Assembly (NCBI RefSeq): GCF_008728835.1
Contig: NZ_CP042582.1
Location: forward strand, 5,563,001 to 5,627,000
Source: Hypericibacter adhaerens
Lineage (GTDB): Bacteria; Pseudomonadota; Alphaproteobacteria; Dongiales; Dongiaceae
Direction: 5' to 3'
Length of the DNA: 64,000 nucleotides
A model generated the notes under the pieces. That model did not search any database. It worked only from the letters and a program-made list of their open reading frames with translations, and had not been told where the DNA came from. How positions within the stretch are numbered: position 1 is the stretch's first letter; each line of letters starts with the position of its first letter. Positions 17,034 through 25,643 of the stretch are shown here, in pieces. The translations under genes were made by a program, and so were the position numbers.

Positions 17034-18470
17034 TTAATCCAGCCGCACATCCATGCTCAACGGATCGCTCCTTGTCGACGATGCCGCGCTTTCGTTGATG
17101 AAGGAGGCTTTGCGCATGCAGAATTGGCGATCGACCTCGACGGAGAGCCGAAATCTGACGAGGGCCTTGGGCGGCGTCGAGGAAAAGTCCATGACGACGT
17201 TCCACCGCTGCGGCGCTGATCCATTGTCGGCCGGGGTTACCTGAAAGGAGAGCGCAGCCCCGCAATAGTAGGTTTGCGGTGTTGTCTCGCAGATCCTCCT
17301 AGTCGCCTCACCGATCTGCGCCTCGGCCAGTCCCGCAAGATAGGTCTGCCGGTCCGTGCGTTTGTCCGAAGGCACCGCCAGTGCGTTCCGCCTTTCGTCG
17401 ATCACGAACCCCTGAGCGATGTCCCGCGCCGGCACTTTATAGACCTTGCCGATCTCCACGCCCTTCGGATCGAGGAGATCGAGCACCATGCGTCCGTCTC
17501 CTCCCACCGGTTGGAACCCCGCCTCGAAACCCTTCTCCATCGTCTCCTTCATCCCGTCCGTCATGAAGGCGAGTTGCTTGTCCGTCATCGGCTTGCCATC
17601 CAGCGTACCGGAGGTGTATTCGGGGTCTCTGACGAATACGAACTTGCTGCTCTTCGTCCAGCCTTTGGAATCGCTCAGCTGTTCCATCTGCACGACGACG
17701 TCCATCGTTGTCCGATAGTCGCCGCCGTCCGAGGGTTTCCCCTCGAACACAACCTTCTCGATCCTGAAGACCTCGCTGAACGCGTCCGACGCCGAATGGT
17801 CGCGCCATGTTCTGATGTCCCAGGTTTGTGTCGACGTCGGGAAATGCAGAACCAGCGTGCCCGTTCGCTCAGGACAAGGGCCGAGATCGAAGATGACACG
17901 ATCACGGGCTTCGGCTGGCGCCGTGATGGTCGCCGGGCTGCTCTGGCCCGTCCCATTCGGATCGAGCGGGTTATACCCTTCTGTCACCGTCGCCGAGGTA
18001 TCGGCATGCGCGACCAGATTGTCTCCATAAAGACCCATCTCCGGCCCATACTTGTCGACAGTTTCAGGGCAGTATTCGCGCAGCGTGGCTCGCTGCACAT
18101 CCTTCGGTTGTTGGCTGAGCTGCTGCAGCGCACCCGTTCCCTCGAGGATGATGCTCTTGCTTGTGGCTTTTTCGCCCCGAGCCGCGGCGTCCAAAAGCTT
18201 GAGATCTTGCGGCTTGGTGTGCGCGACCACAAAGTCCGCGAAGCAATCACCGATCGCGTCGCCGTGTCCCGAATTGATCCGGCCCAGGACGATTCTCTGC
18301 CGCAGTTCCTCTGCAAACAGGCTTGCCAGGAACTCGTGATAGCTCTGGTATTTGCCCCTGGGCTCGATCCACGGATCTGCCGGGGATGCTGGCCCGTTCG
18401 TGACACATCCGTTGATACCGAGGACGCACGCAAGCGCCGACAGTGCCGCCAATCTCAACCAGGCCCGCAT
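17034..18470 (-). CDS. Putative lipoprotein of unknown family, paralogue of the gene at 24389
   Basis: A 478-residue exported protein. The signal MRAWLRLAALSALACVLGINGC ends in a lipobox-like Cys22. No known domain is recognised. From about residue 200 onward it aligns by eye with the secreted protein at 24389-25336: FDLGPCPERTGTLVL versus FGLGACPQVTGNLVI, EIGKVYKVPARD versus EEGKLYRATQLD, and a similar end (FCMRKASFINESAA versus LCVYKMHAENLSEG). The start at 18470 follows GGGGGTAAGG; a TTG seven codons earlier is less likely. It interrupts the lutA-lutB order. Base composition is somewhat lower in GC than lutB. Confidence 0.75.
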   Translation of the reverse strand: MRAWLRLAALSALACVLGINGCVTNGPASPADPWIEPRGKYQSYHEFLASLFAEELRQRIVLGRINSGHGDAIGDCFADFVVAHTKPQDLKLLDAAARGEKATSKSIILEGTGALQQLSQQPKDVQRATLREYCPETVDKYGPEMGLYGDNLVAHADTSATVTEGYNPLDPNGTGQSSPATITAPAEARDRVIFDLGPCPERTGTLVLHFPTSTQTWDIRTWRDHSASDAFSEVFRIEKVVFEGKPSDGGDYRTTMDVVVQMEQLSDSKGWTKSSKFVFVRDPEYTSGTLDGKPMTDKQLAFMTDGMKETMEKGFEAGFQPVGGDGRMVLDLLDPKGVEIGKVYKVPARDIAQGFVIDERRNALAVPSDKRTDRQTYLAGLAEAQIGEATRRICETTPQTYYCGAALSFQVTPADNGSAPQRWNVVMDFSSTPPKALVRFRLSVEVDRQFCMRKASFINESAASSTRSDPLSMDVRLD

Positions 18471-18677
18471 CCTTACCCCCACAAGCTTCAATATCTTGGT
18501 CCCGGCCTAGTCGTGATGGCTAGTGCATCGCCCTTTTTCTCCGACGAACCCTGGGCAATCGCACAGCCAGCGAAGGCCAGACCCAGAAAAGGGCGCAAAT
18601 CGCAGAAGCCGCATGCGCCCTTCTCTACTCCTCAAGCTGGAGATTGAGTTCTTTCAGCATCGCCAGACTGCCCTCCG

Positions 18678-19268
18678 TTAACATGAGCGGCGAGCCCGCA
18701 CGACTTCGATGACAGTAGCGACCAATGATCTGCACCCAATGATCTGCACCACGGGATCGGTGTCGCGCCAAATGAACATCACGCATTCATTCCAATTGGG
18801 CCCGCGCGTCGCCCGATTGGAAACGTTGCCATTTGCATCGGGGATAAAGTCTTCAAATACGGGCATGTTTTCCTCAAGCTCGCGAGCAGGGGCATATGAG
18901 ACAGTCCCACCCCAGAGCTTGCCCTGGCCTGAATCGCCCAAGGATGCCTGCGCTTGGTCGGCGTCAGTGGTAAGAGCCTCTTTGAAAAGGATCGGAAACA
19001 GGAGCTGGGCATCGGCGGGAGCATCAAACTCGGCGTCGCTTGAGTTCGCCGTTTGCACGACCGCATAGAAGCTGTGGCCGTTGTCGCCCCTGCGGTATTG
19101 GACCTGCCATTCGCGAACGTGCGCACTGCGCTGAACGAATTTTATCCGAGGCGGCTTATTGAACAGGGAGCCGTCCACCGTCATCGGAACCTGCGGATCG
19201 GCTGCGCTCGCTAACGACCCGCAGGTAACCAGCAGGGCCACCAGCGTCACGGCAAAAGACCCCCGCAT
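18678..19268 (-). CDS. Secreted hypothetical protein
   Basis: A 196-residue protein with a Sec signal peptide (MRGSFAVTLVALLVTCGSLASA, cleavage after ASA). The mature part has no recognised family; it has two cysteines near the end (NECVMFIW and IIGCRSL) that could pair. The ribosome binding site AAGGGGCGAGG precedes the ATG. It follows lutA and precedes the large lipoprotein gene on the same strand, and may have entered the locus together with it. Confidence 0.65.
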   Translation of the reverse strand: MRGSFAVTLVALLVTCGSLASAADPQVPMTVDGSLFNKPPRIKFVQRSAHVREWQVQYRRGDNGHSFYAVVQTANSSDAEFDAPADAQLLFPILFKEALTTDADQAQASLGDSGQGKLWGGTVSYAPARELEENMPVFEDFIPDANGNVSNRATRGPNWNECVMFIWRDTDPVVQIIGCRSLVATVIEVVRARRSC

Positions 19269-19635
19269 CCTCGCCCCTTGTGTCTGCGCCCCTTGTGTCT
19301 GCCCCTTTTTCAGGCTTCGACCCATTACGCTACCGAGGGTCGCGTCCCAGAGCCAGGTGGCCGGCACAGGAGCGCCGATCCACCTCCGAGATCTTCTACT
19401 TCGATAGATATCCCGTCTGGCCGAGCGATCGCCTGACAAGCCAGACGGCTTCTGCGCTCGAATTCGGTGGAAAGACTAAATCCCTATGCCTCTCAGTGAG
19501 ACATGGGGGGCCCGCCCAGTCAAGTGTGCGTAGGTGGAGATATTCAATCGGGTGGCGTCGGCCAGCGCGGCTCGCGCGGTTGGCCTTCGGCTCCGCCACT
19601 TGCGGCGGCATTGAGGAGCGTCGCTCAGAGATGCC
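19269..19635. other. Gap between lutA and the secreted-protein gene
   Basis: No gene is supported here. A short direct repeat CCCTTGTGTCTGCGCC occurs twice next to the 18678 gene (19275-19300). The stretch 19380-19500 is lower in GC. It may contain the promoter of the inserted pair of genes. Confidence 0.35.
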
Positions 19636-20424
19636 TCAAAGCGGTTCCACGGGCCCGCGCCCGATCGCGGGCCCGTCGGCCATGTCGGCCAGCACCTCGG
19701 CCACATGGCGGCATTCGATCCGGGAGCCCTGGCGCGAGAGCTTGCCCGCCATGTTCATGAGGCAGCCGAGATCGCCCGCCAGCAGCAGGTCGGCGCCGGT
19801 CGCGGCGATGTCGGCGGTCTTGTCGGCGACGATACGGTCGGAGATGGCGCCATATTTGACGCAGAAAGTGCCGCCGAAGCCGCAGCAGACATTGCTGCCC
19901 TCGAGCTCCCTGAGCGTCAGGCCGGCGACGCTGCGCAGGAGCCGGCGCGGCTGCTCGCGGATGCCGAGCTCGCGCAGGCCCGAGCAGGAATCGTGATAGG
20001 TCGCGACCGCGTCGAGATGCGCCGGCACGCCGGTGATCCCGCGCTGGTCGGTGAGGAAGGAGACGAGCTCGTGGGTCTTGGCGGCCAGCGCCTGCGCGCG
20101 CTTCTCCCATGCGGCATCGCCGGCGAAGAGGGCCGGGTAATGCGCATGGAGCATGCCGGCGCAGGAGCCCGAGGGCACCACCACGAAGTCGTAGGGCTCG
20201 AAGGCGGCAATGACCTGGCGCGCGATCGCCTGCGCGTCGGCGCGGTCGCCGGAATTATAGGCCGGCTGGCCGCAGCAGGTCTGCGCCTCCGGCACCGAGA
20301 CGCGGCAGCCCGCCTGCTCCAGGAGCTTCACCGCCGCGAACCCGATCTCGGGGCGCATCAGATCCACGAGGCAGGTGACGAGCAGCGCGACGTGGGGGTT
20401 GGGCTTTGTGTTCGCGTCAGCCAT
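19636..20424 (-). CDS. lutA: LutA, (Fe-S)-binding subunit of the lactate utilisation system
   Basis: A 262-residue protein with two CCG domains: TCCGQPAYNSGD (about residues 50-61) and SNVCCGFGGTFCVKYG (about 182-197), which bind an iron-sulfur cluster as in GlpC/HdrB-like proteins. It acts with LutB and LutC in oxidation of L-lactate. The start was placed at MADANTKPNPHVALLVTC since family members begin just before HVALLVTCLVD. In most genomes lutA is directly followed by lutB; here about 2.8 kb with two exported-protein genes separates them. Confidence 0.93.
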   Translation of the reverse strand: MADANTKPNPHVALLVTCLVDLMRPEIGFAAVKLLEQAGCRVSVPEAQTCCGQPAYNSGDRADAQAIARQVIAAFEPYDFVVVPSGSCAGMLHAHYPALFAGDAAWEKRAQALAAKTHELVSFLTDQRGITGVPAHLDAVATYHDSCSGLRELGIREQPRRLLRSVAGLTLRELEGSNVCCGFGGTFCVKYGAISDRIVADKTADIAATGADLLLAGDLGCLMNMAGKLSRQGSRIECRHVAEVLADMADGPAIGRGPVEPL

Positions 20425-20502
20425 GGGTGATATCGGGCAATTCAGGCACCTTCCGTGAGCGGGAGGCCAAGCATACGCACATCTTTGCCGCCCCTGCCCC
20501 CA

Positions 20503-20583
20503 CGTCATCCCCGCGAAAGCGAGGATCCATCCTGATCCAGGTCACCGGGCTTTGACATGGATCCCCGCTTTCGCGGGGATGAC
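20503..20583. repeat. Dispersed palindromic element (copy beside mltA)
   Basis: Nearly identical to 8224-8306 but inverted. Outer arms GTCATCCCCGCGAAAGCGAGG and GATCCCCGCTTTCGCGGGGATG; inner sequence contains GATCCAGGTCACCGGGCTTT. It lies downstream of mltA and upstream of lutA. Confidence 0.85.
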
Positions 20584-20621
20584 TTGGGGTGGCGGGAGGG
20601 ATGGGTCTGGGCTCACGTCCA

Positions 20622-21842
20622 TCAATTCTCCGCCACGGCCTTCACCTCGACGGCGCGCGGCAGGAGGAGATAATAGCGCCCCGGCTGCTTCATGCGACCG
20701 GCATAGTCGAGCGCCTTGTCGCCGGCGCCGAAGAAGATATCGCCGCGCACGGCGCCTCTGATGGCGCCGCCCGTGTCCTGCGACACGAGAAGGCGCTGCA
20801 GCGGCTGGTTCGCCTCGGGCGTGTCGGCGGGCCAGGTGGTGTCGAGCCAGATGGGAGCGCCCAGCGGCATCAGCTTGGTGTCGACCGCGAGGCTGCGGCC
20901 CGCCGTCAGCGCCACGCCCTGGGCGCCGATCGGCCCGTCGCCCTGGATCTCGCGATAGAAGATATAGGAGCGGTTCATATACATGATCGAGGCAGCGCGG
21001 TCGGGATGGTCCCGGAGCCAGGCCTTGATCGACTGGGTCGTGGCCTGGCCCTTCTGCAGCTCGCCCTGATCCAGCAGCGTCTTGCCGATGGCGAGATAGG
21101 GCTGGCCGTTCTTGGCGGCATAGCCGACCTGCATCGTGCTGCCGTCGGCGAAGCGGATCACGCCCGAGCCCTGGATATGGAGGAAGAAGGCCTCGATCGG
21201 ATCGGCGACCCAGACCAGCTCGAGATTGCGGCCCTTGAGCGCGCCCTCGTCGATCTCCTGATAGGTGAAATAGGGCTTGAGCTTGTTCTCGACGACGCGT
21301 CCGGCGATGGACTCGCCTTTCCAGTCGGCGCGGAAATCGCCGAGATCGACCGTGACGAGATCCTCCGGCCGGCGATAGAGCGGCACCGGATGCGCCGCGT
21401 CCGGCGCCCGCGCCCCCTCCAGCTCGGGCTCGTAATAACCGGTGAAGAGGCCGTCGGGCTCCTTCCGGTCGGCCACCAGGAAGGGCTGGAACTCGCCCTC
21501 GAAGAACCGGCGCGCGGCGCCGCCGTCGCCCGCCGGCAGCGACTTCGCGGCCTGGCAGAGCGGTAGCCAGTCCGAGACCTTGCCCGCCAGGCCGTCCGGC
21601 CCGACCGGCTTGTCGGCCGGCTGCTTCTCGAGACGCCCGCAGCTTCGCAGCAGCGCCGGCAACGCCTGGCTTTGATCGTCGCCGTCCCAGCCGGGCAGCT
21701 TCGCGAACGTCACCGGCGCCAGGGTCAGGAGCGGGGTGGGTTTCTCCGGCTTTTCCGCGCAGGCCGCGAGCAGGAGCAGAAACAGGCCGGCGGATGCTTT
21801 CATCCAGCCGAGGCGCGGATTCGTCGCGAGCGTCGGACGCAT
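20622..21842 (-). CDS. mltA: MltA, membrane-bound lytic murein transglycosylase A
   Basis: A 406-residue lipoprotein. The signal MKASAGLFLLLLAAC has an LAAC lipobox; it starts either at the ATG at 21842 or 13 codons later at 21803, which gives a more typical short leader. The MltA domain is recognisable by FTGYYEPELEG, the central HIQGSGVIRF and the C-terminal 3D domain with SQDTGGAIRGAVRGDIF, which carries the catalytic Asp. It cleaves peptidoglycan glycan strands at the outer membrane. It follows the Tim44-like gene on the same strand with a 20-bp gap. Confidence 0.95.
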   Translation of the reverse strand: MRPTLATNPRLGWMKASAGLFLLLLAACAEKPEKPTPLLTLAPVTFAKLPGWDGDDQSQALPALLRSCGRLEKQPADKPVGPDGLAGKVSDWLPLCQAAKSLPAGDGGAARRFFEGEFQPFLVADRKEPDGLFTGYYEPELEGARAPDAAHPVPLYRRPEDLVTVDLGDFRADWKGESIAGRVVENKLKPYFTYQEIDEGALKGRNLELVWVADPIEAFFLHIQGSGVIRFADGSTMQVGYAAKNGQPYLAIGKTLLDQGELQKGQATTQSIKAWLRDHPDRAASIMYMNRSYIFYREIQGDGPIGAQGVALTAGRSLAVDTKLMPLGAPIWLDTTWPADTPEANQPLQRLLVSQDTGGAIRGAVRGDIFFGAGDKALDYAGRMKQPGRYYLLLPRAVEVKAVAEN

Positions 21843-21862
21843 GCCGGACGGCGCTCGGGGCT

Positions 21863-22603
21863 TCAGTTCGGGCTGCGGGTGGCGACCAGCGACCAGTTCG
21901 GGTCGCGCGCGCGGGTATTGCGGGCAAAGCTCCAGATGTCGGTCACCGTGGTGACCTGCGAGCCGTCGCCATCGACCACCTTGCCGGCGGCGTTGGTGGT
22001 GACGTTGACCTGCTCGGACACGAATTTCACCGTCACGGTGGCGATGCGGTCCTGCAGACCAGCCTCGAGGATCTCGGCGGACTTGATGCCGACGAGCGTG
22101 GTGGCCAGCGTCTCGCCGGCCTTCTTGCGCTGATCGATCGCCCCCTTGAAGCGGTCGAACACCTCGTTGGAGAGCAACGGCCGCAAGGCGCCGACATCGC
22201 CCGCCGCATAGGCCTGGACGATCATCTCGAACGCCGCCTTGGCACCGCCGAGGAAGGACTCCTTCGAGAATTCCGGATCGGCCGTCCTGATCTGCGCCAG
22301 CCCCGCATCGAGCGGGCCCGCCGGCGTCGCCTCGATCGTCTCCGGCTCGCCGGCCGGCGCATTGCGATCGCCATTGGCGGTGCGTTCCGGCGTCGAGCGG
22401 TCGGGAAGAGCCACGACCTTGTCGTCGTCGCGTTTGCTGTCGTTGGCGGCCTTGTCGGGATTCAGGCGGTAGTCGGCATAGCGGCGCGCATCCTTCTGCT
22501 CATGGCCGATGCGCTTGCCCAGCACGCTGCGCAGGCGGAACACCAGGAAGACGGCGATCGCCCCGAAGAACAGGATGTCGAGAAACTGAAAACCGCCGCC
22601 CAT
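21863..22603 (-). CDS. Tim44/TimA-like membrane-associated protein
   Basis: A 246-residue protein with one N-terminal membrane segment (FQFLDILFFGAIAVFLVFRL, about 4-23), a charged linker and a C-terminal Tim44-like (NTF2-fold) domain from about 110 (FLGGAKAAFEMIVQAYAAGDVGALRPLL) to the end. Bacterial Tim44-like proteins of alphaproteobacteria are relatives of the mitochondrial import-motor subunit; the role is probably in envelope protein handling. Start MGGGFQFLD with a GGCGGAG site. Cotranscription with mltA is likely and the same order is seen in related genomes. Confidence 0.9.
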   Translation of the reverse strand: MGGGFQFLDILFFGAIAVFLVFRLRSVLGKRIGHEQKDARRYADYRLNPDKAANDSKRDDDKVVALPDRSTPERTANGDRNAPAGEPETIEATPAGPLDAGLAQIRTADPEFSKESFLGGAKAAFEMIVQAYAAGDVGALRPLLSNEVFDRFKGAIDQRKKAGETLATTLVGIKSAEILEAGLQDRIATVTVKFVSEQVNVTTNAAGKVVDGDGSQVTTVTDIWSFARNTRARDPNWSLVATRSPN

Positions 22604-22945
22604 GGACTCCGCCTTGCCCGACACGTTCGAGGGCCGATCTTCAAAGACCGGCCAAAACACTGCCATTCGATCAAACAGAGGGGTGCCGCTGGACGGCGGC
22701 CCTGGCCTCGGGGCTGGATCGCGCGCTCTTCTCGCCCTCCGGGAACCCGCGCCGGAGCTGCCCATCGGCGTTATGCTATCCGGTCCTTCCCTGTTAGATA
22801 GGAAAATCGCCGGGGCAGGGCAAGGCATGTTCCATGTCAATGGCTTGACAGCTTGCCGCCGCCAAAACTGCCCCCAATTGAGGCAGCAACGGCGATCCGG
22901 TTCAATTTTTCGCTCTTTTGGGTCCCGGACGGTCCGGCGGGAGGC
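22604..22945. other. Divergent promoter region, Tim44-like gene / histidine phosphatase
   Basis: A 342-bp gap between divergent genes. It is moderately AT-rich around 22775-22915 (for example TTAGATAGGAAAA). No defined promoter, RNA or coding frame can be supported. Confidence 0.35.
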
Positions 22946-23503
22946 ATGGCGATGATCCTGGTGCGGCACGGCCAGTCCGAATTCAACGTCGTCTATTCCA
23001 AGACCCGGGTCGATCCGGGCATCCACGACCCGCGGCTGACGGAGGAGGGGCGCCAGCAGGCCCGACTCGCGGCCGACCGCCTGGCCGAGCATGACCTGGC
23101 CCTGATCCTGTCGAGCCCCTACACCCGGGCGCTGCAGACCGCGGAAATCATCGCCGAGACGCTCGATCTGCCGGTCGCGATCGAGCCCATGGTGCGCGAG
23201 CATTGCCGGTTCCATTGCGATGTCGGCACGCTGCGCAGCGAGCTGGCCCTGAGCTGGCCGGCGCTGGATTTCGGCACGCTCCCCGAGCGCTGGTGGCATG
23301 GCGGGCTCGACGAGACCGAGGAAGAGGTGGTGCGCCGCGGCCACCGGTTCCGCGAGCAGATGGCCGGCCATGAGGCGTGGAGCCGGATTGCGGTGGTGAC
23401 CCATTGGGGCTTCATCCGCTGCTTGACCGGAACCCAGCTCGGCAATGGCGAGCTCTTGAAGTTCGACCCGGTCCAGGGCCAAGCCTCGCTTTTGAAAGCT
23501 TAG
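22946..23503 (+). CDS. Histidine phosphatase superfamily protein
   Basis: A 185-residue phosphoglycerate-mutase-like phosphatase. The phosphate-binding LVRHGQSEFN motif (catalytic His8) opens the protein, YTRALQTAEIIAE supplies the second Arg, and AVVTHWGFIRCLTG carries the second His. The substrate is unknown. The start ATG has a GGGAGG ribosome binding site. It is encoded divergently from the Tim44-like gene and upstream of secB. Confidence 0.92.
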   Translation: MAMILVRHGQSEFNVVYSKTRVDPGIHDPRLTEEGRQQARLAADRLAEHDLALILSSPYTRALQTAEIIAETLDLPVAIEPMVREHCRFHCDVGTLRSELALSWPALDFGTLPERWWHGGLDETEEEVVRRGHRFREQMAGHEAWSRIAVVTHWGFIRCLTGTQLGNGELLKFDPVQGQASLLKA

Positions 23504-23507
23504 CGCG

Positions 23508-23566
23508 AATCCCCTCCCTTCTTGCGGGGGGCGGGTCAGGGAGGGGGCCGACTCGGTCGACGATCC
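23508..23566. repeat. C/G-rich repeat, family B
   Basis: Starts CCCCTCCC...TTGCGGGGGG and continues CAGGGAGGGGG..GACTCGGTC..CGATC, a combination also found at 28487-28540. It follows the phosphatase stop codon. Confidence 0.65.
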
Positions 23567-23733
23567 AGGGGAGCTGCGGGATTTTCGCCCATTGAGCCGC
23601 GTGGCGCTTCCATGCTACCCCGCGCCCGCATGAGCCGGACGGGACGGGCTCCTTCCCATCCCTCCGGCCCGTCTCAACCCCCAAGGTGCGCCTTCTCCCG
23701 GTGCGCCAGACCCTTGCCGGAGAGCTTCAAGCG

Positions 23734-24237
23734 ATGGCCGACGCGCCCTTCCAGCCCGTTTCCGATCCCTTTTCCGCGGGCCAGCCGCCGGCGGGGACGC
23801 CCTTGACCGTGGTCGCCCAGTTCCTCAAGGACATGTCCTTCGAGAGCCCGAACATGCCCGCGCTCCTGGAGCATGCCGGCCGGATCCCGCAGGGCCTGAT
23901 CAAGGTCGACGTCAATGCCCGCAAGATGCCCGAGGAACGGCGCTATGAGGTGGTGCTCTCCCTCCGGGCCGAAGCGCGCCACCAGGATCAGGTCGCCTAT
24001 ATCGTCGAGCTTCAGTATGGCGGCCTCTTCCAGCTCGGCCCGGTCGCCGCGAACATAACGGAACCGCTGCTGCTGATCGAGGCGCCGCGCCTGCTTTTCC
24101 CCTTCGCGCGCGAGATCGTCGCCAACACCATCCAGCAGGCGGGCTTCCGCGCCATGCTGATCCATCCGATCGATTTCGCCCTGCATTACCGCGAGCAGCG
24201 CGCCGCCGGGGCGGGCGCGGGGCCGGTGGCGAACTGA
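23734..24237 (+). CDS. secB: SecB, protein-export chaperone
   Basis: A 167-residue acidic protein with the SecB pattern: VVAQFLKDMSFESPNMP, INVDVNARKMP-like VDVNARKMPEERRYEVVLSL, ELQYGGLFQL and LLFPFAREIVANTIQQAGF. SecB tetramers keep precursors unfolded and deliver them to SecA. The start at MADAPFQPV was chosen because of a GGAGAG site and family length. In related genomes secB lies next to dnaQ; here a diverged dnaQ 3' copy and a secreted-protein gene separate them. Confidence 0.96.
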   Translation: MADAPFQPVSDPFSAGQPPAGTPLTVVAQFLKDMSFESPNMPALLEHAGRIPQGLIKVDVNARKMPEERRYEVVLSLRAEARHQDQVAYIVELQYGGLFQLGPVAANITEPLLLIEAPRLLFPFAREIVANTIQQAGFRAMLIHPIDFALHYREQRAAGAGAGPVAN

Positions 24238-24310
24238 CGGTCGGCCAATAACCAGGCGCCTGCCCAGGCCTTTCTCATTAGAAGCATGGGAAGAGGCAGC
24301 AAGACCGCGT

Positions 24311-24373
24311 TCACTTCATCCAGATCAGGTTCGCCGGCTTCTTCGGAAGCTCGGCATGGGCTGCGCTGAGCTG
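24311..24373 (-). pseudogene. Diverged copy of the dnaQ 3' end
   Basis: Reading the minus strand gives QLSAAHAELPKKPANLIWMK-stop, which matches the last residues of the intact dnaQ (ELAAHAELLKKLADPIWMK-stop at 25644-25700). About 60 bases align at roughly 80% identity, with the first 16 bases from the stop codon (TCACTTCATCCAGATC on the plus strand) identical. There is no upstream part of the gene. It lies between secB and the secreted-protein gene, on the same strand as dnaQ, and marks a duplication boundary. Confidence 0.8.
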
Positions 24374-24388
24374 TGAGGCGCCCTTCCG

Positions 24389-25336
24389 TCAGTCGGGCTC
24401 GAACAGGATGGCCCTGAAGACGGCTTTCGCCGCATCGCCCTCGCTCAGGTTTTCTGCATGCATCTTGTAGACGCAAAGCCGCTGGTCGATCTCCACCTCG
24501 GTCCTGACCCTGAGGGGAGTAGCGCCCGTTGGTAAGATCGTCGAATTCGTGACGATGTCCCACCGGCCAGCGCGTTCTGATTTCGTCACCTGATAGCGCG
24601 ATTGCATGAGGCAAGGATATTCCAGCGGACTACTTCTGCAGAAGGATATCGCCAGTCTTCGCAGCTCGGCTGGATCCGCAGCAGCGGCTGCAGCGGCCTC
24701 TTCATCCGTCCTTTGAGAGGGCGGCTTGCTCAGCGCCCCTGCTCTCAATCCGTTCAGATAGATCAACACCAGATCGAGCTGCGTCGCCCGATACAGCTTC
24801 CCTTCCTCGATACCGTCCTTGAGCAGGTGCGGCCACAAGCCCGTGCCGGACGCTTGGCTCATGTCGCCCGTCTCATTCGTCATGACCTTGCTCAGCGCGC
24901 TGCGAAGGTCTTCCGTCTGTGACGGTGTCAGGGGTTTCCCGCCGGAAGACGCTCGAACGACTTCGACATCCTTGAGCATGTGGATGCTGGATTGGACGGG
25001 GTATCCTTGCATGTCGGCCAACAATGTCTGCTCGAACAGCATCCGGGCTTCGGTGCGATAGCCGCCGTTCCTGTCGCTCACGATCTCGACCCAATCGCTG
25101 CGTGCGACCAGCTGAATATGGCTGGAGTCCGCTCGATCGGTCCAGGTCGTCAGATGCATCGTGATCGTCTGGTCTGGCCGGTCGATGACCAAGTTGCCGG
25201 TTACCTGGGGACAGGCGCCGAGTCCGAAATCGACGGACTCGCCGGCGCATGCGTCACCTGCCGCCACCGACAGCGCGAGGATGACGGCAAGGCCCTTGGC
25301 GCCGGACCTTGCGGCCGTTCTCTTCCCGATCCCCAT
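24389..25336 (-). CDS. Secreted hypothetical protein, paralogue of the lipoprotein at 17034
   Basis: A 315-residue exported protein with a Sec signal peptide (MGIGKRTAARSGAKG, then LAVILALSVAAGDACA). No known domain. It shares with the 17034 gene a CP-containing N-terminal segment (FGLGACPQVTGNLVID), a central TWTDRADSSH-like region, an EEGKLYRATQLD motif and a C-terminal CVYKMHAENLSEG segment, so the two form a small family of envelope proteins. Four to six cysteines suggest disulfides. RBS AGGGGAG precedes the start. The gene sits between dnaQ and a diverged copy of the dnaQ 3' end. Confidence 0.75.
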   Translation of the reverse strand: MGIGKRTAARSGAKGLAVILALSVAAGDACAGESVDFGLGACPQVTGNLVIDRPDQTITMHLTTWTDRADSSHIQLVARSDWVEIVSDRNGGYRTEARMLFEQTLLADMQGYPVQSSIHMLKDVEVVRASSGGKPLTPSQTEDLRSALSKVMTNETGDMSQASGTGLWPHLLKDGIEEGKLYRATQLDLVLIYLNGLRAGALSKPPSQRTDEEAAAAAAADPAELRRLAISFCRSSPLEYPCLMQSRYQVTKSERAGRWDIVTNSTILPTGATPLRVRTEVEIDQRLCVYKMHAENLSEGDAAKAVFRAILFEPD

Positions 25337-25643
25337 CTCGCTCCCCTATGACACTCGCCCTGCGATTGCGGGAGAGGCCTATACTGCCACCGAGCCGCGA
25401 ATGAGGCCACTGCTGCAGGAGCGGGGGAAGGCTGGTTCGCGACCCCTCTCTACTCTTCCCGATTCCTTCCCCATCGATAGGGCACGGTCGGGAAGGGGAT
25501 AATCGAAGATTTCGTTGGCTGTTCCATCCCCTCCCTTATCCTCCCCCATCATCCTCCTTCGCCCTTTGGGCTTCGGGGGACAGAAGGGGGAGAAGATTGG
25601 AAACAGGCGAGGGGTATCAGCTACCGAACGCTCTTCCGCCGCC
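25337..25643. other. Gap between dnaQ and the secreted-protein gene
   Basis: A 307-bp non-coding stretch. The part near 25530-25600 is a pyrimidine-rich run followed by a purine-rich run (CCTTCGCCCTTTGGGC, GGGGGACAGAAGGGGGAG) that can form a hairpin and may end dnaQ transcription. The promoter of the secreted-protein gene should also lie here. Confidence 0.35.
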
